A DNA stretch of 64,000 nt from Macrostomum hystrix (GCA_950097015.1 CATNEN010000029.1:5103501-5167500); one strand, 5' to 3'; shown: positions 34,301-46,354, counted from the first letter of the stretch. Made by a program: numbers and translations. Notes: generated by a model from the sequence alone, not told the origin.

Positions 34301-36030
34301 ATTTGATGGATTGACCAAACTATTTTAAGTCATTTAATGAAATCATTTTATTACCATATGTGCTGCATCTTTGTGACAATATAGGGGGCCTAACTCAGCC
34401 ATTGTCTGGTCCCAAGCCCAGAATGAGAAAGGTGAGAGGGTACTGCTAAAAATTACAAGCACTTCAGAGACAGATCAGTAGGCTAGGCCTACTTAAAAAC
34501 AATGACTTATTTCAGTAGGCCTAGTTATCCCATCTGTTCCATGCATGCATGTATATGTAGACATGTAAATTGTCATCGTGATTGTGATTGTAAATTGTGA
34601 CGTGTAAATCACAAGATAGATCGTGTGATGTATGCATACATGTACACTTGTGTGAGACAGAATTTGGCAGATCGTAAATTACTCTACTCTCCTTGGATCC
34701 GCCACCTAAGACAATTAGGCCCTACCTTTGTATTGCTTCCGCTTGAATTTGTGTGCTAAGGGTATAGCTGACGAAGTGACCAATTCTATATGGGTCTCCC
34801 GTTTGGCTAGGCCTAGTTGACGAAGTGACCAACTATCGAAGTCATTTTACAAAACCCTAGTTGACGAAGTGCTGTTGACGAAATGACTAGGATCCAAATA
34901 AAATGCTGTGTACAAATTATTTTGACCCACTCCTGAATTTTATTTGCTGAACAATAAGTCGACTCGTCTGTTGGCAGACAAGATGGCGGCAGACGAAGAG
35001 ACTGGAACCCTTTTTAACATTACCTAGGCCTATAGTGGCGAAATACTTCTTGGTAATCAGTGGCGCAAGAGCAGGCCAATCAAGACATTTGTCAGAAACT
35101 TCTATATAAAGAAATTATAGCTAGTTAGTTAGTAATTTCCATGAACCAAAGCAAATCATGGTTTTGGTTTGATTTATTCAAAAAATGTTTTGATTGAAAC
35201 AAATATTTTAGTAGTTACTGTGTATATGCAATAAAAAGTAACTAATGAGCCGAAATAAAATAGCAAAGTAAATATTTTAAATGATTAAAGGTCAAATACT
35301 TAAAAGGCATTGTTGTTTAACGGTGTCAAAGCAAAGCAAACACAACCTGCAGCTATCAACAAAAGTGAGTTGTTAGAAAATTGCCCGTCTGCCAATGCAT
35401 CAAAATCAATGAAATAAATAGTTTTGCTGATACGTCGTAAGTAGTTTTTTATCTCTGCATTATCACCCTTGAACTTTTGACTATTAAAATCGTCTACGAC
35501 TCTGCAATAAACTACAGTCATTATTATAAAAAAGTTCCATGCTATTTAACATAAATGTTTTCATTTTTATTCTACATTCGTAATTTTTTTCATCTGACTG
35601 TACTTGAATTTTTTACAACTTGCAACCTGTTGTGAGGTAATTTTCAGTTTTGCTTTTTATGTATGTAATATATTATTATGCTTAAAATGTATACGTAAGG
35701 CCAGTAATTATTCAACTGAGATTAAATTAAAATTTTTATTAGCTGACTTAGTTCAAAAATCAAAAGTCTCTTGCTGTTGGGCTACAAATGAGTTGCTTCG
35801 GCCTTGACTCACAACTGTTTTGACATATACTCGTTATGATCGTTTGAAACACGATCAACACGATTTTACAGCGTCATTGAAAAATTTAAATGCTTTAAGT
35901 TATCATTTTTTTGTTTCCGCTCTACTATATGTGTAATAACAATTAACTCGTAAAAGTCGCTGCAAAAAACCGGAATATATAGATACCATAAGATTCAACG
36001 CTTACATAGCCTATAGAAGAACCGACAGGT
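31320..36030. other. AT-rich spacer with frequent TAGGCCTA palindromes
   Basis: There is no supported gene in 4.7 kb. From about 32.8 to 35.1 kb the 8-mer TAGGCCTA or a one-base shorter form recurs more than ten times (for example near 33617, 33730, 33790, 34230, 34480, 34516, 34808, 35024). At 34258, 34765, 34815 and 34860 a GTTGACGAAGTGACCAA-like sequence recurs. Otherwise it is low-complexity A/T. Confidence 0.55.
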
Positions 36031-36037
36031 TATAAAA
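36031..36037 (+). promoter_or_regulatory. TATA box of SARAF
   Basis: TATAAAA 36 nt before the ATG at 36073, implying a 5' leader of only about 10 nt. Confidence 0.55.
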
Positions 36038-36072
36038 TCACCTCTCAAACTTTAGCCACAAATTTCGTTACC

Positions 36073-37820
36073 ATGTGGCTCTCCTTTGCTTTTATCGTTT
36101 GGTTTGCATTCTTAGAAAATGGATGTTGTCAACAGACACAGCAAAAAGTGCTCTTGTCATCAGTGAGTACGATTACACTTCGGGAAGGTCAATTTACCAC
36201 AGGTCGTCGCTTGGCACCAGTACCACAATTGCGATGTGTATCTGGATCAGCTCCTTGTAATGCTCTTCCATCAGTTGTTCAATGTTACAACAAAGGATCT
36301 GATGGATTAACCATTCAGTGGAGATGTGAGGCGCAGATGTCAAAGCGTGTGATGTTTGACGTCATCCAGGTTAGTTATCTTTGTAACTGTGCAAATATAC
36401 TATTTGTATATTATCCGTGGACAATTCAGAAGCTAACCTGTAATGCAGTTTTATTTTCTAATGAGCCTAGGCTTTTTGTAAATAAAATATAGATAATTGT
36501 TTTGTAGATGATAATTCTAATATATCAAGTTTACTGGATTTTCTAACTCTTTGTTTTTTTATTTAAAAAGCAATTCTTCTTTTCTATATATATTTAACCT
36601 AATACCTAAGGCCAGGGTGAAAATTGTATAAAAATATTTAAAAATATTTTGTTTATCTTTTTAAAATATATAAGTGAGACAAACTTTAAAGAGATAAAAA
36701 TGTGTTTAATTAAGTAGTAAAATAGTATAATACAAAGTATATTAGCTACAAATAATTTCTGCAGGTGAGCTGCGAAGGCTACGAGAGTCCAAACGATCCC
36801 TACATACTGGTTGGATCCTGCGGCCTTACCTATTCTCTTCGACCTTCTGGCCGACGTCGCCACAACCGGCCGCATGGCCTGCACCATTCCAAGCATCTGT
36901 TCCGCCGCATTCACGCTGTCAATCCTATGGTCAGCATCCTCACCGGCATGCTGGCATTCCTAGTGGTGGTGGCCCTGTTGGGCCTGGTGTTCAGACTATT
37001 CCGCTCCAGGCGGCACAGGTATCACCGCGTCTATACTGCCGAGGAGGGGCCGCCGCCGCCGCAGCCGCCCTATGGCTATCATCACGGTGCTGGTGTTGCT
37101 GGTGGCAGCAGTGGGCCCGGCTTTTGGACAGGTGAGAACTACTCGGTGGTAGTAGTAGTACTGCTATCTGTTAGTAATCCACGTAAATCTACTCTCTAAT
37201 CTGCCAGTAATCCATGCAGATCTACTCTAATCTGCCAGTAATCCATGCAGATCTACTCTAATCTACTCTAATATGTCGGTAATCCACGTAGATCTACCCT
37301 CTAATCTGTCGGTAATCCACGTTGATCTGCTCTCTCGCCTGTCAGTAATCCTCGTAGATCTACATTAATCTGAGAGTAATATGTTATTTAATACTCGCAG
37401 ATCTACATCAATCTGTCATTTATCCCCGTAGATCTACATCAATATGTCATTTATCCACGTCGATCTACATTTATCTGTCGGTGATCCACGTAGATCTGCT
37501 CTCTCGCCTGTCAGTAATCCACGTAATAATCCTCTCTAATGTGTCAGTAATCTATGATTTACAATGTATAATGTATAATGTATAAGTTACAAGCAAGCGC
37601 ATGCCGCATCCATTCCGACATCAAAGGCGCCGCCATGGGTGGCATGGCGGGCTACATGATGGGCTCGACGGCTTCGGGCCCGCATTACTACGGGGGCCAT
37701 TCGGCGCCCTGCGAGGTGGCCTACGAGTCGGACTTTGTCGTCGACGGCGGCGGCGGAGGCGCCTTCTCTGACGACGATATCGGAGATGCTGTTGGATTCG
37801 GATCGGGCTGGAATCGCTAG
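36073..37820 (+). CDS. SARAF: Store-operated calcium entry-associated regulatory factor (SARAF/TMEM66), 3 exons, 285 aa
   Basis: ER membrane protein that promotes slow inactivation of STIM/Orai calcium entry in animals. Exons 36073-36369, 36765-37131 and 37627-37820 join in frame to 286 codons. A signal peptide ending near GCC (19) is followed by the conserved luminal domain: FTTGRRLAPVPQLRCVSGSA, Cys-rich VVQCYNKGSDGLTIQWRCEA, then VSCEGYESPNDPY and GSCGLTYSL. The single transmembrane helix is at about 155-175 (MVSILTGMLAFLVVVALLGL), followed by an RLFRSRRHR stop-transfer stretch. The cytosolic tail is Pro/Gly-rich with the family motif GPGFWTG at the exon 2/3 junction and an Asp/Gly-rich end. 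Length is somewhat below the vertebrate protein (about 339), mainly in the tail. Confidence 0.94.
37140..37560. repeat. Degenerate tandem repeat in SARAF intron 2
   Basis: About 13 diverged copies of a roughly 30-bp unit containing CAGTAATCCACGTAGATCTA. They fill most of the 495-nt intron. It is older looking than the other arrays. Confidence 0.8.
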
Positions 37821-38124
37821 AGGATAATTTTGGAAATTGCGCCATTGGAGTTAAAATTTGCTTGCATAACTGAGAATGGCAACTTAAGCAGTGTTTCAGA
37901 AAATAGTTAGACGAGTTTGATGACACGGGATTGTCTTGAAATCGAAATCGTTTTCGATTGCACTTAGGCGTTGTAATCGTAGTGTTACGTAATCAATCTC
38001 TTCATTGTAACAGCTGTCTCTGTTGTACAACTAATGCGAAATCGCTTTTTGACAAAACACCTGCCGCCTGAATTTCTGACACTGGATTCTGACTTGAAAC
38101 GACTCAATCATATCCGAATTTACA

Positions 38125-38243
38125 GTCACGTGACTGTTGTGGCCGGCCCTCAGGTCACGTGACTGACCAATATTAGCCGTACTCAATTTCTTTAAATATC
38201 TGCGCTTTCATTTTTTTTGTTGGCGCTCGCTCAGTCACGTGAC
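38125..38243. promoter_or_regulatory. Cluster of three GTCACGTGAC palindromes
   Basis: Exact 10-bp palindromes at 38125-38134, 38154-38163 and 38234-38243. The sequence equals the CLEAR-type E-box recognised by TFEB/MITF-family bHLH-Zip factors. It lies about 300-420 nt after the SARAF stop codon. Another copy is at 41961-41970. Confidence 0.55.
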
Positions 38244-38678
38244 CTAAAATGAAAACCTCTCACCAGATAGTGAATCTTTCTTTGAAGAATCTGTCCACAT
38301 AGTTTTTGTTTTAATCATCACTTTTTAGATCAATCAGTTAACCAGCTCAGCCAAATATGATTTTGATTCATTTTCTGGCTGTTAAAAATTAAAAAATCAG
38401 TACTAGATGTATAGTAATCGTATTTCAATCATCATGTTTTCTGCTATTTGGAATACAGATTTCTGCCCTTTTGCTCTGCTTCGCTTTTTGTTTTGTTGCG
38501 TATTTTTATTACCTTAGTACGCTAGCCACTTTCAGAGTTTTAAGAATATTTTAACACTGCACTTACTTAACTGTTTTCTTTTCAAAATCAAACAACAGAC
38601 AAGGGATTCCTTAATTTCTTCTTTTTATCCTAATTTACGGAACGGCTTTTTTCTTTGTGATGCTAGGTGTGCTGTCGA

Positions 38679-38684
38679 AATAAA
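38679..38684 (+). terminator. Candidate poly(A) signal of SARAF
   Basis: AATAAA about 860 nt after the SARAF stop codon. It is the first canonical hexamer I noticed on this strand. Confidence 0.35.
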
Positions 38685-38861
38685 AACAGTTGCTATTGTG
38701 AGTGTTGTATTTTTTCAATTGTTGAATGTCCAGCGGACTCTTTGTTAATCTGTCTATCGAAAGCATGCTTTCGCAAAAATCTAGAGTAAAAAACCATAAG
38801 AAAGGTTGAAAAATTGGCAATAATTGCATTCCGTCAACCCGGATTCGGCTAATTAAGATTG

Positions 38862-39612
38862 AATAAATCAGGATTCAACCAATAAGGATCCAACCAATAA
38901 GGATTCAACCAATAAGGATTCAACCAATAAGGATCCAACCAATAAGGATTCAACCAATAAGGATTCAACCAATAAGGATTCAACCAATAAGGATTCCACG
39001 AATCAGGATTTAACCAATAAGGATTCCACGAATCCGGACTTAACCAATAAGGATTCCACGAATCAGGACTTAACCAATAAGGATTCCACGAATCAGGATT
39101 TAACCAATAAGGATTCCACGAATCAGGACTTAACCAATAAGGATTAGACGAATCAGGACTTAACCAATAAGGATTCCACGAATCCGGACTTAACCAATAA
39201 GGATTCCACGAATCCGGACTTAACCAATAAGGATTCCACGAATCAGGATTTAACCAATAAGGATTCCACGAATCAGGACTTAACCAATAAGGATTCCACG
39301 AATCCGGACTTAACCAATAAGGATTCCACGAATCCGGACTTAACCAATAAGGATTCCACGAATCAGGATTTAACCAATAAGGATTCCACGAATCCGGACT
39401 TAACCAATAAGGATTCCACGAATCCGGACTTAACCAATAAGGATTCCACGAATCAGGATTTAACCAATAAGGATTCCACGAATCCGGACTTAACCAATAA
39501 GGATTCCACGAATCAGGACTTAACCAATAAGGATTCCACGAATCCGGACTTAAACAATAAGGATTCCACGAATCAGGATTTAACCAATTAGGATTAGACT
39601 AATCAGGAATCG
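38862..39612. repeat. 30-bp tandem array (15-bp subunit)
   Basis: About 23 copies of a 30-bp unit containing GGATTCCACGAATCAGGACT and TTAACCAATAA. The first 120 bp are a simpler 15-bp form (GGATTCAACCAATAA), apparently the ancestor of the dimeric unit. Confidence 0.92.
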
Positions 39613-39699
39613 ACCCTCTAGGAGTTGCAATCGAAGAAAATATAAAAACAGATAATATTTTATAGCCCATAACTTTCAGTTATTCAGTTCTCATAAGCC

Positions 39700-39835
39700 C
39701 TAGGCAATGCTGGCACTCAAGGGGAAGCAATGGGGATTTAAGCTGCCCGACTCAAGGACTTAAATTGTCCCCTTTTAGACTGCAATTCCAACTCCCGACC
39801 TCTTGGTCTGAAGTCCGATCATCTGCGCTAAACTT
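39700..39835 (-). mobile_element. Degenerate tRNA-derived SINE-like sequence
   Basis: On the minus strand TTTAGCGCAGATGATCGG (A-box-like) is followed after about 30 nt by GGGAGTTGGAATTGC (B-box-like, decayed) and about 75 nt of unrelated body. The spacing is that of a tRNA head, but no intact cloverleaf can be drawn. Confidence 0.45.
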
Positions 39836-40212
39836 AAACATTAATACAAAATACTCGTACATGAAAACATGTTTTTTTGCAAAATGACTGTGAGACAAAT
39901 ATTTCAATTAATGCAATTAGAAAAGAACTTGTTGAACAACACAAAAACAAATTCTGAATATATTTTCCATATAGATAGAAGCTCTCTGTACAACTGCACG
40001 CAATACAATTCTGCCATGATCCATAAAATGATATCGACACGAACGCTGACACAAATAATTATACACTTGTATTATAGTTAACACATAATTAACTACGAGC
40101 TAAGTTTCTTAGAATAAATAACACGATAATACAATGTAGATATCATCACAGACCAATGGAATATAAGTGAAGTGGAGTTAGGAAACAGAAAAAACATGAA
40201 GTTATAGATTCC

Positions 40213-41490
40213 GAGTCCTAATCTATAGACACTCAACTAGTTTAGGAGAATCTATAGACACTCAACTAGTTTGGGAGATGGGAGAATCTATAGACACTCA
40301 ACTAGTTTGGGAGAATCTATAGACACTCAACTAGTTTGGGAGAATCTATAGACACTCAACTAGTTTGGGAGAATCTATAGACACTCAACTAGTTTGGGAG
40401 ATGGGAGAATCTATAGACACTCAACTAGTTTGGGAAAATCTATAGACACTCAACTAGTTTGGGAGAATCTATAGACACTCAACTAGTTTGGGAGAATCTA
40501 TAGACACTCAACTAGTTTGGGAGAATCTATAGACACTCAACTAGTTTGGGAGAATCTATAGACACTCAACTAGTTTGGGAGATGGGAGAATCTATATACT
40601 CAACTATAGTTTGGGAGATGGGAGAATCTATAGACACTCAACTATAGTTTGGGAGATGGGAGAATCTATAGACACTCAACTATAGTTTGGGAGATGGGAG
40701 AATCTATAGACACTCAACTATAGTTTGGGAGATGGGAGAATCTATAGACACTCAACTATAGTTTGGGAGATGGGAGAATCTATAGACACTCAACTAGTTT
40801 GGGAGATGGGAGAATCTATATACTCAACTATAGTTTGGGAGATGGGAGAATCTATAGACACTCAACTAGTTTGGGAGATGGGAGAATCTATATACTCAAC
40901 TATAGTTTGGGAGATGGGAGAATCTATAGACACTCAACTAGTTTGGGAGATGGGAGAATCTATATACTCAACTATAGTTTGGGAGATGGGAAAATCTATA
41001 TACTCAACTATAGTTTAGGAGATGGGAGAATCTATATACTTAACTAGTTTGGGAGAATCTATAGACACTCAACTAGTTTGGGAGAATCTATAGACACTCA
41101 ACTAGTTTGGGAGAATCTATAGACACTCAACTAGTTTGGGAGAATCTATAGACACTCAACTAGTTTGGGAGAATCTATAGACACTCAACTAGTTTGGGAG
41201 AATCTATAGACACTCAACTAGTTTGGGAGAATCTATAGACACTCAACTAGTTTGGGAGAATCTATAGACACTCAACTAGTTTGGGAGAATCTATAGACAC
41301 TCAACTAGTTTGGGAGAATCTATAGACACTCAACTAGTTTGGGAGATGGGAGAATCTATAGACACTCAACTAGTTTGGGAGATGGGAGAATCTATATACT
41401 CAACTAGTTTGGGAGATGGGAGAATCTATAGACACTCAACTAGTTTGGGAGATAGGAGAATCTATAGACACTCACATAGATACTCACATA
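40213..41490. repeat. 29/36-bp tandem array
   Basis: About 40 copies of a 29-bp unit containing GAGAATCTATAGACACTCAA. A second form has a 7-bp duplication (GGGAGATGGGAGA), and a third has lost the GACAC segment. Forms are grouped in blocks, showing successive amplification. Confidence 0.92.
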
Positions 41491-41958
41491 CAGCAAAACT
41501 GCAAATCCTCAATGGCGACTACAGTAAGGCCTAGAAACAGAACAGAAAGCAAGCAAAGAAGAAATGCGCGACATAGTATCAAAACGACAATGAAAGCGAC
41601 TAATAAAATAGAACTTTTGTTGCCAGGCGACAGTGTATTCACGCAATTCTAGATTCAGTAATTATTAAGTGAGTCTCTCAGCCTCATTGCACTATAGATG
41701 TGTGAGCGAATATTAAACACAGTTTGGAGCCAACCTGCTGGTCGAGAAAAGGACAAATGAGCTACTTATCAGTAATAGTTTCTTACAGGTTTTGATTAAC
41801 AAAAAAACTAAATAATACACCAAAGACGAACAGGTAGGAAACTACACAATAAGAGACAGCTGAATTGAAGAAACACAAATACGACTTTAAAATATTGGTC
41901 CACAATATTCAGGGGTTTTGGAAAATATCACAGAGAACGCAAAAAATCTGTGCCAAAC
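41491..41958. other. Spacer, nothing recognised
   Basis: AT-rich DNA between two arrays without a supported gene. Confidence 0.5.
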
Positions 41959-42846
41959 GAGTCACGTGACTGATAGGGATGACTCACTAGGAGATTCCGC
42001 CTAACCCTCGTTGGGTAGTTCAGTTATTAACCAGCTGGTGAGTCGCGTGACTGATAGGGATGACTCACTAGGAGATTCCGCCTAACCCTCGTTGGGTAGT
42101 TCAGTTATTAACCAGCTGGTGAGTCGCGTGACTGATAGGGATGACTCACTAGGAGATTCCGCCTAACCCTCGTTGGGTAGTTCAGTTATTAACCAGCTGG
42201 TGAGTCGCGTGACTGATAGGGATGACTCACTAAGAGATTCCGCCTAACCCTCGTTGGGTAGTTCAGTTATTAACCAGCTGGTGAGTCGCGTGACTGATAG
42301 GGATGACTCACTAGGAGATTCCGCCTAACCCTCGTTGGGTAGTTCAGTTATTAACCAGCTGGTGAGTCGCGTGACTGATAGGGATGACTCACTAGGAGAT
42401 TCCGCCTAACCCTCGTTGGGTAGTTCAGTTATTAACCAGCTGGTGAGTCGCGTGACTGATAGGGATGACTCACTAGGAGATTCCGCCTAACCCTCGTTGG
42501 GTAGTTCAGTTATTAACCAGCTGGTGAGTCGCGTGACTGATAGGGATGACTCACTAAGAGATTCCGCCTAACCCTCGTTGGGTAGTTCAGTTATTAACCA
42601 GCTGGTGAGTCGCGTGACTGATAGGGATGACTCACTAGGAGATTCCGCCTAACCCTCGTTGGGTAGTTCAGTTATTAACCAGCTGGTGAGTCGCGTGACT
42701 GATAGGGATGACTCACTAAGAGATTCCGCCTAACCCTCGTTGGGTAGTTCAGTTATTAACCAGCTGGTGAGTCGCGTGACTGATAGGGATGACTCACTAG
42801 GAGATTCCACCTAACCCTAGTTGGGTAGTTTAGTTATTAACCAGCT
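41959..42846. repeat. 81-bp satellite array abutting KEAP1
   Basis: Eleven copies (the last partial) of an 81-bp unit at exact 81-nt steps from 41959 to 42769. A few positions vary (CTAGG/CTAAG). Each unit contains GGGATGACTCACTA with the AP-1/CNC-type heptamer TGACTCA. The first unit has GTCACGTGAC where the others have GTCGCGTGAC. The array ends 4 nt from the KEAP1 stop codon, so it should be the KEAP1 3' UTR. Confidence 0.95.
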
Positions 42847-42850
42847 ACAG

Positions 42851-45800
42851 CTACACCGAGGGTGCCACACCCAGGCAGACACCATGGCCGCTCTTGCCGC
42901 AGGTCATGGGTTCGCGCTCAATCCAGGTATCTGTGCGCGGACAGTAGACCTCGACAGAGGACACAAATTCGTAGCCGTCGTAGCCACCGAATACCCAAAC
43001 GCAGTCGTCAACGGCGACAGCTGCTAGGGCGCTACGTGGTCGCAGCATAGGGGCGCAGGGCTGCCACTGGTTGGCCTCGGTGTCCAATCGTTCAACTGTG
43101 CGCAATTGTTGACGCGAGTCGTAGCCGCCGATGGCGTAGATATACTTGCCAACGGCGACTACACCGGCGCCGCTGCGGGGTTGCGTCATGGCGGCGGCCG
43201 GCTCCCAACGATCGTCTTCCGGCCAGTAGCGCTCAACCGAGCTCAACCTTTGGCAGCCGTCGAAGCCGCCGACGGCGTACAGAAGACGATCGACGACTGC
43301 AACGCCAAGGCCGATGCGAGCCTGGCGCATTGGGGCGATCGGTAGCCACTGGTCCGAGTCGGGATCATACCTGCGATGGAAAGGTTAATGAGCAGGGCGA
43401 GTTATTGGGGATTTGCGAGGGAATAGCTTCTCGTTAGGGATCTGGGATACTCGTTGTGGATCTGGGATACTCGTTGGGGATCTGGGATACTCGTTGGGAA
43501 TCTGGAATACTCGTTGTGGATCTGGGATACTCGTTGGGAATCTGAGATACTCGTTGGGGATCTGGGATACTCGTTGTGGATCTGGGATACTCGTTGGGAA
43601 TCTGGGATACTCGTTGTGGATCTGGGATACTCGTTGGGAATCTGGGATACTCGTTGGGAATCTGGGATACTCGTTGGGGATCTGGGATACTTTTGGGGAT
43701 ATGGGATCCTAACTGAGGATCTGGAATCTGTGGGGTTAGCTACTTTAGTGGGGATCTGGGGGGATAACAAGGAAGGGAAGGTTCACCTCTCGGCGCTGCA
43801 GTGGGACTGCGACTGGGAGGCACCGCCGACCGCGTAGATTTTATCGTCGATAACGCCGACGGCGACGCGGTTGCGCGACACGGACATTGGGGCGCAGCGA
43901 TGCCAGCGAGAAGAAGAAGCCGCAGCGCCGGAGCCGGAGCCGCTACCGCATCCGGCAGACAGGGAGGAGGGATCGAAGACTTCCAGACAGGCGGCGTCCG
44001 AGTTGCCGCTTTCGTGGTTATTTCGGCCCCCTATTAAATAGACGCATCCGCGTACAGACACAGCGGCCAGGCCGGATCTGGGATTAGCCAAATCCGGCAG
44101 CCGCTCCCAGCGCATTGTGTCCAAGCTGAGGCATTCGAAGGTGCGCAGTGAATAGCGATAATAACCGCCGGCTGCGTAGATGACGGAGTTCAGAGGCGAC
44201 TGACGCCTATTTGGATCTACGCGGCGATGCGATAGCAGGCTGGCGTGCGCCGACGCCAGCAAATCGCGAGCTCGCGGCTGTTCGCGGAGCAGAGCGCAAT
44301 TGCGCAATTGACGATCGATAAAGTCGGGCGATAGGGCGTGACAACGGACCAGTGCTAGCAGGTCTGGCAGCAGCGGCGACCTGCCCGCGAAGGATCAACA
44401 GAAACTAAGTTAATAGTCTTTTCTAAGAAACTTTTTATATATTTATTATTTCTAAAAAACAGTTTCCGTTTTTGTCTAAGAAACTGTCTTATAAATTTTT
44501 TAAAGAAACAGTTCATGTCCTTTTTAGGAGATAATTAATGATTTATTAGAAGGGCTTAGTGATATTGATAGTTATATTTTAAAACATAAGTAACATTTTA
44601 AAACCTTTTCTAAGAAATCATTGATGTCCTTATCCAAGAGACAATATATGATTCTTTCTATAAAACAATTAATTCTGACTTAAAAAAAACTGTTTGATTT
44701 GGGAGATCCAGGCTCAGTGATCCCAAGGTAAACGGAAATTCGCACGCAATTTTATTAGCTATTGAACAAACCTGGCAGCCCTGTTGTGGTGCACCCATCG
44801 CACTAAAGCGCTAAAAACGTCAGCCTCCGTGCGCACGTGCAGCCGGTCGCAGGCCAGAATGCGAGCCAGAGATCTGTCGGACAGTTCCAGAAATTCTTCG
44901 TGCCCAGCCAGCTCGCAGAAGTGTCGCTCAATAAAACTGTCTGCTTCTCGAGCCAAATCAGTGGCGCCGTGGGTGACGGCAAACTGGTGAATGCCCAGAC
45001 AGTTGGTCGGGTGCAGCTGGGCCAGCAGATACTGACAGCAGGCCCGGGTGACGCAGGCCAGCTGCAGCATGGTTGCCGCCGGTAGCAAGTCGCACACATT
45101 TGAAGGCGTCAGCCGGACTTCGCCGGTGTAGATGAAGCTTAGAAGCTGCCGGAGTACGGAAGCTTTGACGCCGTGGAGACGGACCTGGGATTTTGTAAGA
45201 TTTTCCATTCATTCGAATTATCATGGTTGTTTTTTCAATGACTTGGATTTCCCTGAAAGCTCGAAGCGTCGATAGGTTTTCCCAGTAGCTATCGAGATTT
45301 TCCAGAAACTTTGAAGCGTCCTTGACGTTTTTTTCTAGTAGCTATCAGGAATTCCCCGAAGGCTCAAAGCTTTCCAGTAGCTATCGGGATCTGGATTTTC
45401 GCGAAGTTTCGAAGCGTCCTAGTGGTTTTCCAGTAGCTATCGGGAATTCCCGAAAGTTCGAAGCGTCCATGACCCTGTCCAGTAGCTATCGGGAATTCCC
45501 TGAAGGCTCGAAGCGTCCTTGAGGCTTTCCAGTAGCTATCGGGAATTCCCGAAAGTTCGAAGCGTCCTTGAGCCTTTCCAGTAGCTATCGGGAATTCCCT
45601 GAAGGCTCGAAGCGTCCTTGAGGCTTTCCAGTAGCTATCGGGAATTCCCTGAAGGCTCGAAGCGTCCTTGAGCCTTTCCAGTAGCTATCGGGAATTCCCG
45701 AAAACTTGAAGCGTCCTTGAGGTTTTAAGGATTACCCAAAAAGTTCGGTGCGTCCTTTGGAATTCGGCTTCAAGGACCAAGATTTCCATGAAAATTCAAT

Positions 45801-46354
45801 GCGTTCAATTGCTTTTAATGAATAGGGATTTCTAGGAAAGTTTAGCATGTCTGTGTTTCTCGATAGCGGTTTTCTTTTAATTTTAGTATCTCCTATGTCT
45901 TCTAGTGTCTGATCTTATCTTTAGAACGATCGGAGTTATCCAGAAATTTTGCAACGCAGTTAGTTAATTAAGTAGGTAAGGACATATACACAGCCGCTTT
46001 CAAGCTCAGAGTCGCAATCAATAACAGTACAGTCAGTCTCACCTCGGACATAGCAGCTTCGCGAAGACCGCCGGTGAACATGGCGCGAAAGTAGGGCGAC
46101 GCCGAGGCCAGCACAATCTTGTGGCAGGGCAGGCGTTCTCCCTCCACTAGCAGTGCAACATCGCTCAGCTGGCCAGACTCGTACAGTGCGTGCATTGCCG
46201 CGAAAGTCTCAGCCAGGTGTTCCTTGTGCTGCTGGAAGATGGCGCCGCCACCACCACCGTGATTGGCTGCGGCTGCAGCAGCAGTATTGGCTGCTGTTAA
46301 ATTAGGCACAGTAGAACCGCCAGCGATGGACTGTGGATAGTCCTCGCCATCCAT
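42851..46354 (-). CDS. KEAP1: Kelch-like ECH-associated protein 1 (KEAP1), 4 exons, 612 aa
   Basis: Substrate adaptor of the CUL3 ubiquitin ligase and electrophile sensor that targets NRF2-type CNC-bZIP factors. Exons 46354-46043, 45184-44772, 44380-43787 and 43370-42851 join in frame to 613 codons; human KEAP1 has 624 residues. Ala/Gly-rich N-terminus, BTB at about 45-160 (HKIVLASASPYFRAMFTGGL), BACK about 165-290, and six kelch blades 300-600. The cysteines aligning with human Cys273 and Cys288 are present 15 residues apart (C255, C270). The Cys151 position is Asn133 with a Cys two residues on. Blade motifs for NRF2 contact are kept: GGYYRYSL, NPRSGLA, GGRNN, SRNRVAVGV, PRSGAGV, GGYDSRQQL, PRSALA, GGYDGY. 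The C-terminal Cys tail of vertebrates is missing. Introns 1 and 3 carry tandem arrays. Confidence 0.95.
43431..43700. repeat. 20-bp tandem array in KEAP1 intron 3
   Basis: About 13 copies of ATCTGGGATACTCGTTGGGG with G/A and G/T variants, in a 416-nt intron. Confidence 0.9.
45260..45735. repeat. About 50-bp tandem array in KEAP1 intron 1
   Basis: About ten copies of a 49-50-bp unit containing TTCCAGTAGCTATCGGGAAT and CTCGAAGCGTCC, degenerate at both ends. Confidence 0.88.

Noticed and set aside
35300..35521. 73-codon minus-strand frame in the spacer before SARAF
   Set aside because: No start context, partner exon or recognisable family, and low-complexity AT-rich surroundings.
41959..42846. 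CRISPR-like or bacterial repeat array
   Set aside because: Units are contiguous and identical with no unique spacers, and the context is eukaryotic.
42821..46000. A second gene on the plus strand over KEAP1
   Set aside because: All plus-strand frames there are complements of GC-rich KEAP1 exons or of the intronic arrays.
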